This document shows positions 1 to 13,600 of a stretch of 60,000 bases of DNA, piece by piece. The position numbers were made by a program, and so were the translations under genes. Positions within the stretch are counted from its first letter, which is position 1, and every line of letters starts with the position of its first letter. The DNA comes from Branchiostoma floridae (taxonomy: Eukaryota > Chordata > Leptocardii > Amphioxiformes > Branchiostomatidae): positions 4,804,234-4,864,233 of the forward strand of contig NC_049985.1 of the NCBI RefSeq assembly GCF_000003815.2, given 5' to 3'. The notes under the pieces were generated by a model that was not told the DNA's origin, made no database searches, and saw only the letters and a program-made list of their open reading frames with translations.

Positions 1-3000
1 TCAAATAGCGTGAGAAAATGACGTCCTATCTTGTCACACGACCGTTGTTGCCTCAGGGCATATTCTTCACAAGCCTACGCCCTTTGTGATCCTTTGTAGT
101 TTGTGTTGTCGTGATACAATATGATGTGTAGGAAATATTGTCCATATGAAGCGAACACAAACAAAAAGTTTTGATGTACAATTTTATGTACAAGTACTGC
201 GTAGATAACCCAAATCATCATTCATTCACTAATACTTCTAAGTTCACTTCTTCATTATATTCATTTAGTGTTGTAATCGATTTTCCGTCTATTTCTACTT
301 TCTTTATCACCTCTACCCACCCTTCCGTCACCGCCGACTACTGAAATTGAAGATAATTGTTTTAAAACTTACTTTCAATATATTCACAGCCTTCACTACT
401 TCAGGAATTTTATAAAAGAAATTTATAGTAAGGATAGCGTACAGATCTATAAATTACCAATGCCTGTTAAACGCAACTTTTTAACTCTCTCTCGACTGAA
501 GTGGCACTTTCGCACCGAATCTGTCTTGGTTTATGACCTCAATGAAATGTCATGGAGTTATATTTTACCCTTCGTTTGTCTGTCTGTCTGTCTGTGATCA
601 AGATAACTCAAGAACGGATTGGTTTCATACTTGGTGTGTTGGTGGGATGTGATGAAAGCTGGAAGTGATTAGATTTTGGGCCACCTAGCGGCTTTCCTTG
701 GTACTGCAGCGGAACTTCCGGTTTTGCTATCCTGTGTTCTGAACAAGATATGGTCCCGATTTTGAGTGTTAGGTAGCTCTTGTGCTCAAGTATAAGTGAC
801 ATAAGTTTGGGCCCCCTAGCAATTAGTTTTGGGATAGCAGGGACATTTTTGTCAAAAACTTCTTCTGAAGTGGACAACTCAAGAAGGGAACAACGGATAT
901 TCATGATTTTTGGTGTGTTTACGGGGTTTAATTTTTAGTAGGGAGAAGGTTAAAGAACTAACTCTTCAAGTGATACATAGAGAAAGGGGTGAGGTTCATA
1001 CCATGTGCACATGGTAAATCGAATTTCTAACACATAACGCACACGTTGGTGTTCAAGGTGTAGAGTTTTTATTAGGCTGATGGACAGGAAAAGTTTCTGC
1101 GGGCTGTTGACCAGTCATATGGGTATTATTTATAGGGCAAATCGTAGTGGACAACCTCAAGCCAACCGTACACATGTACACTCACACTGCATCCTCAGAA
1201 AAGACGCTGTCACAAGCCCCATAGTTCCTGATTTATAGGACTTAGTGCAAGCCCAAGTCATGGGTATTAGAGTTTCACAACAGAGAGGTTCTGAAACAGT
1301 TCTGGTAGACTGGCTTCAACAAACTGTTCAATGGACGGATCAAGAGGGTAGTTTTATATACGGGTTAAAACATCAGGAGCTCAGGAAACTGGGGTTAATG
1401 TCTGCTATTAGAGAAAACATTATCGTCTTGGGAAAACTTCTTAATGTACTTTAACGAACCGTAAAGTTCCAGTGGGTGTGGAACAACTTATCTCCCATCT
1501 TAACTGTTTAATTTCAATTTTCTACACATGCCGACGTGCCATTACGATTTCTCGCACTTTAAAGATCTTTAAACAGATCTACAGATCCCAAGGCTTTACG
1601 TCATCTCCTTCGAAATATCCCACTACACAATGTATAAACAGTATTTTACTCTTCAGGGACTTTATTAACAGAATCCTGCTGTGCTGTGCCTAGGGACAGC
1701 TTTGAAAGATCTTGCTACATCGTTTATAGCAACGAGATGTTAAAACCGGACGTTCTGCTGTAGTACCATGGAAAGCCGCTATGATGCTAATTATCGAACT
1801 TGACCTTCGATTTCCCGACCCCTACCAAACACCACAACTTCCACAAGTATCTACCCACAGCTTGACAAGTTTTGCTTTCCAGACAGACAGACACACACAC
1901 ACACACACACACACACAAATAAATGACACTGACAACAAAACCCTCTACTTGGCGAAAGCAAGGACTTTATAAAGTAACTTGAGACAAACTTGTTTGGATC
2001 CATCCCCTCCCCTATAAACCCGACTGTTTAACTTGTTTCCATTGCTCATCCAAACGTCAATAATCAGATTAACTTCTGTAAATGAACTCCCTGAAGAGTG
2101 AAATTGGTGTTCTACTGTTAAAAGTGGGACAGTTCCAAGGTAATGATGTAAAGCCTTGCTTCTCGCCTGTTGGCACAACAATGTCCTTCAGAAATCACAG
2201 GTCATCACAGGAATGTGTGTGTAGAAACCAACCAACCTTGACTCTGCAGCTGTCTTTGCTATCGTATACCCCGTACCAAAGGTTTGGGATGCTGCACATA
2301 TGCTTGAAATGTGTGCAGTACAGCCCTTTGGCTTGACTTTGGGCCAAGACATACATGTGAACAAACACAAAAGGTTGTTATCAACTACATTGTACTTTGA
2401 TGTATGGCAACAAACTTGTATCTTTGTATACATGTATGTAACTCTTTTCAGAAGAACATACATGCATAACTGATCATGACGTCTATGCTACAGCAATAAC
2501 TTGCCACAAAACAGAGGGACAGTTCATTTTCATTCTTCTTCTTTACTTGGAAAATGGGGAAAGTACATTATAGCTGTCAAAACATTACAGGTAACACAGG
2601 CATGTCAAATGGTACAGCATGGACAGCTAAGGCTTGTTGTATTGTCAGGCCCCTGATACGCAGGAGGCTGGACAGACCCCCTAATGCCATGTCTGATAGC
2701 CTATAATCATCACAGTTTGTTGTGATAAGTACAGTGTACAGTCCCTGACTTCAGTATGTGTGTCAGGTCATGCCTGGAGGGGATGCAAATTACCTGGGTC
2801 AAATGTGTTGGGATACAATGGTAAAATGTGATTTGTAAAACCTGTTACTATCAGTTCAGTTCAGATCATCTTCACCAGGTTTTCCACAAGTTCCAGGTTT
2901 AAGCATGACAAAGTGGAGTTTGTCATCCGGAAGTCCTGTGACTGCTGGATCTTCCTAAGGGTCAATGAAGGGCAGCTGTGTCTGCGCCACTCTTAAGGTT

Positions 3001-4621
3001 TTCAGACTATACATGTAGCTATCCATGCACTTATTTACATGGAATATAAGAAGTTTGCAGTTACAGGCAAACCTGTACAAGTGATCATGACCACCTCTAC
3101 ATACATGTAGGACCAACTGGACAATGTGACCACTTTTTGGTAGTGATAATTTCCCCATTGACACAAGCATCAATAATTCTGTCTTAAGGTTCCGGTTCGG
3201 AATTTCAAGTGTCCAGATATCTAAATAGTCCCTAAGAATAAGACGCAAATCAGAGGTTGTCTCCATAGTTTTAGCTCTAGATTTTTCGGCTATCGCTTTA
3301 AAAGTCTATAATCTTTTATACTTCTCCAAATGCTTGTTGTTCGTAGCGTTTTATGGTGTCGGAGATTTGATCGTGCGGCGAACGCTTCCTGGTATTAGTG
3401 CGCGCGATAGCGGTAAAGCGTTTCGTCGCCTGATTACCCAGATCATGCGTTCTATGTGCGTTTTGGGTGTTTTAGCGCCATCGGAGCTTGCGAAAAACGT
3501 ATCGGATAACTTTTTTTCCTTTTTACTCAGTATACAGAAGAAGTCTTGACCTTCATTGCCATATGAGTCATTATCCCAGGAAAATTCATTTTTTCCGTGT
3601 AGCGGCCTGTAAAAAATGGCCCCAAATTAGCAATTTTTTTATGAAAAGCATATATTTTTGATGTTTTTTAACAAAAATAACATTTCTACAGAAAATGTCA
3701 AATGAGTCTGTCGGTCAGCGACAACACACCCTTTTCCATCGGAAACATTGAATTATCCGAAAAACGGTGTTTTGAGAAGCGTTAGTGCTTTTCTCAGAGA
3801 CAGTCAAATCGGCCCCAAATCCTTAAAAAAACTCCGAACCGGAACCTTAAGTGACCACCTGTCCACATAGAACGGGCTTGATCAGTTCTCTTGGTCAGAA
3901 TTGAACTACATACATAGATACATAGTCTTCTTAATTAAATGTGTTCCGTCATTGATAGCTTCAATCAAATGTTGCACATTACAAACAAACTCAGGTCTCC
4001 GAACTGACTAAGTCAATATCATAGTGCAAGTATATCCAATTTGTATATATACATACATGAATTGTATACAAATTCCACAGAATTAATGCTAATAAAGCTT
4101 TTTGCACACATTTTCACAGCATAATGTGCATCAAAGTTGTACCAAACTAGTTAGCTAACCCAGCTTTCAGCCTTCTGCCATAATTGATAATATAAACAAT
4201 TTACCATACATAAAATGTCACATTTTCTTAATACGCTTTTTCCAGGAATGCCGTGGAGACAATTGACTTAAATCTACTTACCAGTTCTAAAGAAAATTAT
4301 CATTGTTTTCTTACAATTAGATTTTCATTCCTGACTGCTAAAATGCTAGACCAGGACTGCCTCCAGGACCTGTCCCTCTGTCCCAGGATAGAAATTTGCT
4401 TGTTGGGATGGACAAGAATTCAAGATAGATTAAAGAACAAAAATTAACAACATCAGAATAAAAGTTGGAGACAACCCTGTGCTAGTCATTGGTATTGATT
4501 TCCTTGTAAAGAAGCAACTGTATCAGAATTTTACAGGTATGAATGTATATATTGCTATGAAAACGTAAATATGAATTAAATCTAATATCATGCCACGGTA
4601 TACTAGTAAGCTAACTTATCC
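1..4621. other. Gene-free flank downstream of VPS18
   Basis: No exon-like open frame with splice sites or a recognisable protein motif was found on either strand. A (TCTG)n run at about 576-594 precedes a block whose style matches a dispersed repeat: wording such as CTGCAG…GGTCA and GGGCCACCTAG recurs at 7290-7740. A (CA)n run lies at about 1889-1917. The VPS18 3' UTR must begin here (below 4622), but no clear minus-strand AATAAA was identified. Confidence 0.5.
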
Positions 4622-7600
4622 CTACTGCCAGCTCTGTACAACTTCATCAAACTCTTTAGGTTCGATAAAGGGTTTGTCGATAGACATGATCATCATCTCC
4701 CCGCAGTACGGGCACTCTGACGCTATCATGTCGTCCAGCTCGCTTTTCTGCTGCTCGCCCTTTGACATCGCCGTCGTGGCTGCGGATGCATCTGTGGCAG
4801 CTGCTGCCTGTGGAGTGGCGGGTGCTGAAATCAAGCGAAAAATTCTGTGAATCTTAACATGTTTGAGGTGGTTTTATGTTTGCAGTAGTTTGGAATTGCT
4901 ATGGCACTTAAGAATTGTTTTTATCTCAAATTCAGGGTTGAAATCAAAAAAGAAAATTGAAGGGTTAGGGGCCAACATAGTAAAGGAAACAGAAAAGCTC
5001 TCCAACCATTTAAAAAAAAAATGCAAGTGTACAACCAGATAAATGTAAGACAGTCAGCAGTTAATATTAAGACAGACCTTTTGATGCCAAACTGAACAAA
5101 TCATAGCTGGGAAGAAAAGGACTACTTCACATTCTTTTAAAGTGATCGTATTACAAAATGAAATATCTCCACTCCCGAGGCATTGCCAAAAATGTAACAC
5201 GACATCCAAAGTTACATCTCACCTGAGTTGATATCTCTCAGCAGGTTGTCCACTTTGTTTCTCCTGGCGGAGGCCATGTTGGGCGTGACCTCGGTGACCA
5301 GGCAGTCGGAATGGAACACGTGTTGGCAGGGGAACAGGTAGAACCCCCGCGTGAGGAGGGGGTAGCGACAGGACGAGCACTTCCCCTGCGCCTTCACCAC
5401 GCTGTACTTGTTCCTCATCTCCTGGATGTCCGAGCGGATCGACTTGGCGCTCTCCGTGGCGTCCTGCATCTCTTCCTGCAGGGTACATGATGGGATATTA
5501 TCAATATTGCATTGTAAATGTAGCAAAGATGAATTGTTCTCTATCAGGTGAGGCCTGGTGCTTTTTCAAGTAGCTAGTAGTGGCACAATGCAGCTTTGCT
5601 TTGCTCTTGTTTTCAGACAAGCACACAGGGTCACCCTTACTCTTCTCAATAAGTGTGTTAGGTTCTTGTACATGCAGCTCTCTGGATCTGCTCTCTGGAT
5701 CTGCTCTCTGGATCTGCTCTCTGGATCTGCTCTCTGGATCTGCTCTCTGGATCTGCTCTCTGGATCCACAGAATCCATACGTTGAAGCAGTGGGGTTATC
5801 TAACACTTGAAAATCTTACAAAGACACAGACTGTAAAATGGAACGTGTCTTAGAGTCAAGTTACCAGCATTATAGGCTGCTAATATATAAAGTGATTTTC
5901 AAGTATTATTACTCAATCTTACATTACAAAACACAGCTTTGAGTCTATGATACAGAATATATAAAAGTTTTGGCAGAACATCCCCACCCACCTTGAGTGC
6001 CTCTATGTGCTGGTTATACTCCTGTAGGGACATACAGATGGCATCCTTGAAGTGGTCGATGGTGACGAAGTCCGGGAAGAACGGCAGCACATCCTCGATC
6101 TTCAGCAGGTCACACTCGTGCAGGAACTCCATGGCTTTCTGTGGGACAACAGGGAAATGGTAACAACTGTGTCATTGATAAAAGACACTATGGTGTCTGG
6201 AATGTCTGACCATTTAAAAAACCATCCATTTCAAAAACCATATCAAGTTGCTTGAGTAATTTTTTTTTTTGGCATATCTTATTACCTGGATGTCTAACCT
6301 TCATCGACATAACATCTGTTTACATTCAGAAAAGCAGTTCTGTTAGACACTTCATAACAGATTTCACCCAGGCATCCAAAAAACCTTTCCACATAAAAAT
6401 GATGTATGACATTCAGCTTTCCATAGTTTTGAGTTCAAATTTGTCTCTAACATGCCAAACATAGTATTTCAGAGTTTTAGAAATTGAAAGCTTTCCTGGA
6501 TGTTCCCATGACCCCTTACATGTCTTGCACCTTTGGTGTGCAGCACTTTGTTTCCTACACTATTTAATGACCAATCAATACAGTGGAGTCTAGCAGAAAT
6601 GCGTAGTTGTGAAATTGACCTTGATATCCTTCTCCTCCTCCACCACATGCCGGGCGATGCGCAGCCACAGCTTCTTCCTCAGCTCCTCATCATCCTCAGG
6701 CAGGTCAGCGTTCACCTTGGCCAGGTTCACATCAACCTGGAACATACAACCAACAAGTTACATCATCCTCCGGCAGGTCAGCGTTCACCTTGGCCAGGTT
6801 CACATCCACCTGAAACATACAGGCAACAATTACACATGTACATCATCCTCAGGCAGGTCAGCGTTCACCTTGGCCAGGTTCACATCCACCTGAAACATAC
6901 AGGCAACAATTACACATGTACATCATCCTCTGGCAGGTCAGCATTCACCTTGGCCAGGTTCACATCCACCTGAAACATACAGGCAACAATTACACATGTA
7001 CATCATCCTCAGGCAGGTCAGCGTTCACCTTGGCCAGGTTCACATCAAACTGGAACATACAAACAACTACATTCACCTTGGCCAGGTTCACATCCACCTG
7101 AAACATACAGGCAACAATTACACATGTACATCATCCTCAGGCAGGTCAGCATTCACCTTGGCAAGGTTCACATCAACCTGAAACATACAAACATGTTAAA
7201 GTAGGCAGCAATTAGACAGAACATCATTCTATTGCAAGGTACTGTACATCTTGAAATATGTATTTATGTCCATGGCATGTCCAGGACAAAAGATGGTTCT
7301 GCTGCAGTACCAAGGTCACATACAAGGTGGCCCAAAATTGATCTTGACCTTTGCTTCCCAACTCCTATATCCACATGCCAGAAATTGTAAAGTTGCTGAC
7401 CACAAATATATGTAAACATAAAAGTTTGATGATAAACACAGATACACCCAAAACAATACCTCAATTTTTTATGAAGTAAACAAATTGAAGTAGGCAGAAA
7501 AATACAGACAATGGCACCTTCAGGTCAAAATATACAGAAGAAAAATTCTGCTGCAGTACCAAGGTCACACACAAGGGGCCCCCAAATAACTTCATCTTCC

Positions 7601-10600
7601 CAAGACCTACCCTCAAGCAAAATATCAATACAATCCATCCTGAGGTTCTTAAGTTATACTGACCACAACTATGCAGACACAAACACAAACACACAGACAG
7701 ACTGTGACGCCAAAAACTATACCTCTATTTTTCATGGAGGTAACTAGCCTAAATTTTCAGAATTCAGGCATTGCAAAGGTGAAAGTTCACGTCGAAAAAT
7801 AAAACCAGTGACATGATTAACAAAGCCATTAAGTCTCCATGCCTACAATGTGGGTTCACTAGTACATTTCTATGTCACATGTATATGTATTACCAGCTCT
7901 GATCTGGTCTGAAGCATTGTGGACTTGAACTGGTCATGAAAACACCAGCATTAATCAAGAATCAGGCACCATACGTGTATGTATTGCTACCTCATATGTA
8001 CATAATTGTGCCAAAACATTTGTACAGCAAACAGCCATCAGTCTAGTTTAACAGACAAACTTTGTGTGTGCTCATGACACACTGCTTTAATTAAGTGGTT
8101 TTAATTCAAAACGTGTAAGAGATGAAAATTCTTTCAAAAGGTACAGTAGTCTTTGAGGCCTGTAGACTTTGAGGCTGTATTAAAGGGCAGTGGGTCATTA
8201 TGCACTGTATCCTGTATCCATCCCTCTCCTTCCATTAACCAATGTCAGGTACCCATTTCCACAACTGGGTGGAATGAGGAAAGTCGTCTGAAGTGTCGTT
8301 CCCAAGGACACAAGTCGTCATGCCAGGAATCTAACCTGTACTCTTGATCTTGTATCTGCTAGTCTCACCACTCTGTTATTTAATACAGTCTACTGTACTA
8401 TTTTTAACAACCTACAAAATTTGTCTGTCAACAGTCTTCCACAGACTTTATTTAGTCCCAACCAAACTTTCCCTTGTAACTTAATCAGTGGTACTGGTAA
8501 TGACATAAATCAGGAACCCTTCTGACAACCGTGATGTTTACCTAACCACACATATGTGAACATGCGTATATGGTACGTGAGTCTTTTTGTCCTAGCGGAA
8601 GTTTGGACAAGCTGTTGTTGTTCTTGAACATTTTCTTACGGTGCTGGACATCAAATACAGAGTAACTGTATACTTCTACACCTAACATTATCTGTATGTC
8701 TGGAGCTTGTATTTGGGAAATGCAAGCCTTGGGATGTAAGGCCCCCTTTCTGCTAGATTGTGATAGCATAGATTGTAAGACTTAGCAATGGAGACAAGAT
8801 TCTATTTTACACATGCAAAATTGCACATTCAGAATTTTTTTACATGTAAATCTTGAAAACAGCATATCTTGTTGCTTGTGGGTATTTTGCGCCCTGTATA
8901 CACTGACAGTATTGAAAGTCATTCACACTAAGTGTAGGTTTGTTGTACACTAAAGGAGTCATTACAACTGAGAACACAGAACACAAAGGACTTCTACATG
9001 TACAAACTGTACTTGTATGTGTAACCTGCGAGTCAGTCTTCTCTGTCACCAAACACTACTTAGCTAATGTCTGTTGTGACAAGGTATGACACAACAGGAC
9101 TCCTGCAGTGGAGAATAGTTAACATTCTTGACTCCACAAGTAGTTGTGGTCTGGGGGACTCCAGTTACCTGGCCACAGTGTCAGACATGCATGCAAAATA
9201 AACACTGCATAGCGCATGCTTACATGGACTTCCTCTCATAAGACCCTAAAAAACATTGCTGAATTTATCAACAAAATGACAGTCCCTTTTTTTACTAGTT
9301 TCCTTCACATCATAAAACAAGTTCAAAAATCGCTTGACAAAAGCTTAGTTGCTCACATAACCATTAGACTGCCTTTAAAGTATACCTCACCACTTTTGCA
9401 CAGTAGGCACAAGCCGTCTAAGATTGGAATGTAAGGTTTGATCCACTCACAGTACGATGACACTCTACACCTAAGGCCCCTTTTCCACTACATGGCAATC
9501 ACTGAGCAACCATTTTGCATCAAAAATTAGATTTGTGGGACCCTTGATTGGAATAGTTGGACTATGATAAAAGATGTTAAAGAATGATTTAAAAGGCAAC
9601 AAAATATATGAAACATTTTGAAAAATTGACCTTTATCTGTGAAATTCATAGAACAATATCTGTCAAATCTTTGGCTGCTCAATGGTTGCTCCATAGAGCC
9701 AGCCTTCAGTAGAAGGAGGGTGTTGTAATTAGAGATAGTGTCTCACCTGCAGTGCCAGTTCCACAGCCTCCTCAAACAGCCCCATGGTGCGGTAGATGTG
9801 CACACACGCCTCCTTGTGGCTGTGCTCCGCACAGAGGCGCAGGGCGTACTTCAGGTCATACGGCACGCTATCGGGATTCTGGCCCTAAAACAAACAAACA
9901 AAAATTTAAAAATACCAGTAGTTTAACAAATAAATAAAAGTTAGATGTTCAAATACCTTATGGCAAATAGGGTGGTGCCCATCTCCATTATCTTAGCCCT
10001 AGGGCCACACAACTTTGCAAGCACAGATAAGAAGGGGGTAGCACTGTAAGTATTGAGTGCTAAACAGAGAAGCAGTAGATACAGTATATGGAAAGATTGT
10101 ATCACCAAAAAGGTCGGACTTGCTGGAAAAATAGAAGGTCATGAGGTATCACTACATGCCTCATGCTCATGCCTTTGTATTTTGCCTTACCTGTATCCTG
10201 ATATATTTAATGAGCTGTTCAGGCTGTAGTTTGGCATACAGAGACAGTAAGTTGTTGTAACTGTCTTACCTGTATCCTGAGATATTTGATGAGTTGTTCA
10301 GGCTGTAGTTTGGCATACAGAGACAGTAGGTAGTTGTGGATGGCCTTACCTGTATCCTGAGATATTTGATGAGTTGTTCAGGCTGTAGTTTGGCGTACAG
10401 AGACAGTAGGTAGTTGTGGATGGCTGTGTCCTGTACGCTCAGGTCATGAACACAGAACTCCAGGTACCGGATCGCTTCACTACTCGCCCTGTGGTCAGGA
10501 AAAAGAGTTTCAGGCAATCAGAGATCATGGCAGACCTTGCAGCACACAGAAAAATATCCCACAGACAAAAGTAGCAGCATCAAGGATGTACATGTGTATT

Positions 10601-13600
10601 GTTTATAATGAAATCGCAGAAACACACACACACAGACAAGCCAAAAATGATACAATACACCCCTAGGGTCAAGCAACAGCAAAGAAACATTATACAACGT
10701 TGAAACAGAACATTCAAGAAGATAACACTTAATTAAAAGGCACATCATTAGTGTGAGACACACATTTGCTGAGGCAGTTCGGAAGACTTGAACATCACTT
10801 ACTTTGAATCGTGGGAGTGATCGTAGTTGACGAGAGCGGGGATGAGACGTTGTGGGTCTAGCTTCCTCCCCTTGGCAATCCAGGAGTCCACGGTCTGCTT
10901 GGGGATGTACTGCATCAGGACTGGGGAGAACCTGGCAAAATGGAGAACAGTGGAACTAGTTACCACCAAGTACAGTAGGGTGGATTATAGATAGATCCTC
11001 ATTAGATAGATTCAAACAACATTTGCTGTCAGATTGCAAAGGTTAGGCGTGACAGGTGTTCAGCTGCTGTCGTGCCTAATCGTGGTCGGCCAACTCCTTT
11101 TGGCCAGCTTTGATACTATCTTATACCACTGGAAAATCTGCCTGGAGATTAGCAGTTCCATGTGCCTGCAAAGCTGGTGTGTTATGCCAATGGGCAGTTA
11201 TCTGGATCCTGGCTATACAGATACAGACACAGAAGCTGATGTTTTACACCAAATGGCAATTATCCTGGCTATATAGATACAGAATGTAGACGCTGTGAAC
11301 TCTGTAATATGTGACAAACAACTCTCCAGACTTCTGGCTTTTTATTTTGTTCCTGCACTGCAATGTTTCCAGGTTCTGCCAGAGGGAGTAAATTCTACAG
11401 CCTCTGTCTGCCAAAGCCCTTACAATGATGAAAGCACTGGTTCTCCTCTGGTTCAAAGGAGAACTGAAAAGTCATATTACTTATGCTACAACATCCTGTG
11501 TTACTTACATTGTATGTTACAAGTTGTTACAATCTTTATTGATTTTCTTGCAATTTTTGCTTGGAAAGACCCCTGATTAGTCAGACTTACTTGTAGTACA
11601 GTTCTGTGTCGCCTTTTTTGTTGGTGAGAACCCTAAGTCTGACTTACTTGTAGTACAGTTCCATGTCACCCTGTTTGTTATGTTAGTGAGAATGTCTGAC
11701 TTACTTGTAGTACAGTTCTGTGTCGCCCTGTTTGTTGGTGAGCACGTCCAGTGCGGCCCTGTAGTCATCGTGCTGGATGTGGTGGCTGATCACGCGCTCG
11801 TAGTCGTGCATCAGCATGGCGAAGAACACCAGGTCCTCGATGTTCCCGTGGCTGGCGATCAGGTCGTACGCCGTGTTCTTGTTGAAGCTCAAACAGTCCT
11901 TCACTCTGCAAATGATACGGGTAAACATAGATGTAATGAACTTTCTAGAATAAACTTGTCTGATTGTAGTCACATGGTGGTCGTCTGTCAGTAAGACATT
12001 TTGTCAATGTCATCTATCATTCAGCTGGGGGGGGGGGGGTGAAGAATGGACTGTATAGTACTGTCTGCAGGACCTACAAATGTACATTGCTACCTTGGGT
12101 ATGTCCCAGTTATGTTGTTGAGTTACGCATGTGTCCAGGCGTACCTGAAAAACAGGCTGCAGCCTGAGTGTGATTTTCCCATGGCAAAATGAAATAAATG
12201 AATGGTTGCTCAAAGGTGAGATGTATCTTATGGAATGCATTGTTGCCTTCCAAAATTTCTTACTTATTAAGCTGTCATTTAGAATTAAGCAACATTGTCA
12301 GGACCATAGACCCATTACTAACCCAATGCAAGCCCACTTTTATGACAAAGTAATAATGTTTTATCTAAATGCAAGTGTGTATTGTGTACTACTTCTTCAG
12401 TTTGCTATTTTGTTGAGGTATCGGTATCGCAAATCATTCCATGCCAAGACAGGATGTTAAAAATCATTCCCACCTTTGGTGAGCCAGAAACTTCCTGAAC
12501 TCGTCCCTCAGTGTGTAGTATTTGCCGTCGTTCTGCAGCCCCTGTTCCTTCAGCGCGCCCAGTCTGTTCAGGTACAGCTCGATCAGCCAGGTCACCAGCA
12601 TGGTCGTCTGGGTCTTATCCGCTGGCTTCAGCCCGTTTAGTTTCTTCCACAGAAACGTCTGTAGGGCTTTCTGCTGGTCCATCTGGGGGAGATGAGACAG
12701 ACCATGTCATTGATATTGGCATTACATAACTGGTAACTGTCTTTAACACACAAGTTTTGCATCTACAAGCTGCATAGGTTTGATTGAGATAATAGCTGCC
12801 TTAAAAGTTTCTTTTGTGGATTACTAAACATGCTTGAGGCATGACCCTCTTCATATACTGGACCTCCTACAAGTAGGTATTCATTTTCACCTGAGCCTTG
12901 GGTGAGGGATTTAAATCAAGAACCATGAGATTCTGGTGAGTATTCTATACATAATGCCAGTCCATGACAGTCACACATATACTAGTAAGATTCTCTACCA
13001 TACAAAAATGTACATGTCTCAGATTATAACATACATGTACAAGCAACAAATGCAGATTAGGAACTTCTGTCAGCTACCAAGTTCCTCCATACTTTGATTT
13101 CTCATAATCGTGCTCTTGACATTGAAGTTCCCTTACCTGGATGAACTTCAGAGCCACCTCCTCGAACGAGTTCTGAGTCTGTGCGTACAGCATGGCGCTC
13201 TTATCATACTGCTTCTCCTGGAAGAAGTGTTCGGCATGCTTGGTCAGCACTTTGTCCCTGTTGGCCGGATTGTCCTTGCAGTACGCCAGCGCTAGATCGT
13301 ACTCCCCTCGGTCCAGGTACATCTGCCAGACATCCCGCGACTCGCGAACAACCTTGTACTTGAACACGGCCTGGTCTGAGAACGACCAGATCGACCCTTT
13401 GATCGGATCCTTGCTCATCCCAAGGAGTTTGCCAAACGTCCCCGTCCGGTGGAAGTCTTCGAAGATGAGCTGTTCGTTCAGGTGGCAGATGGCTTTTACG
13501 CAGTCCGGGAACACCAGCAAGATGTGAAATTCTGTCAATACGATGGAGAGAGGATTCTGGGAGGTGTTATTGTCTGAGGGATATGCGATGAGCTTGCTCT

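Noticed and set aside
608-904. 98-aa minus-strand ORF
   Set aside because: Lies in a dispersed-repeat-like block with no motif and no splice or start support.
6688-7195. CRISPR-like array
   Set aside because: Repeats are contiguous copies of a VPS18 exon border with no unique spacers, and the genome is eukaryotic.
10266-10517. Read-through ORF over the exon 6 repeats as an alternative protein end
   Set aside because: After the first donor the frame changes to unrelated residues and stops; the splice model fits VPS18 exactly.
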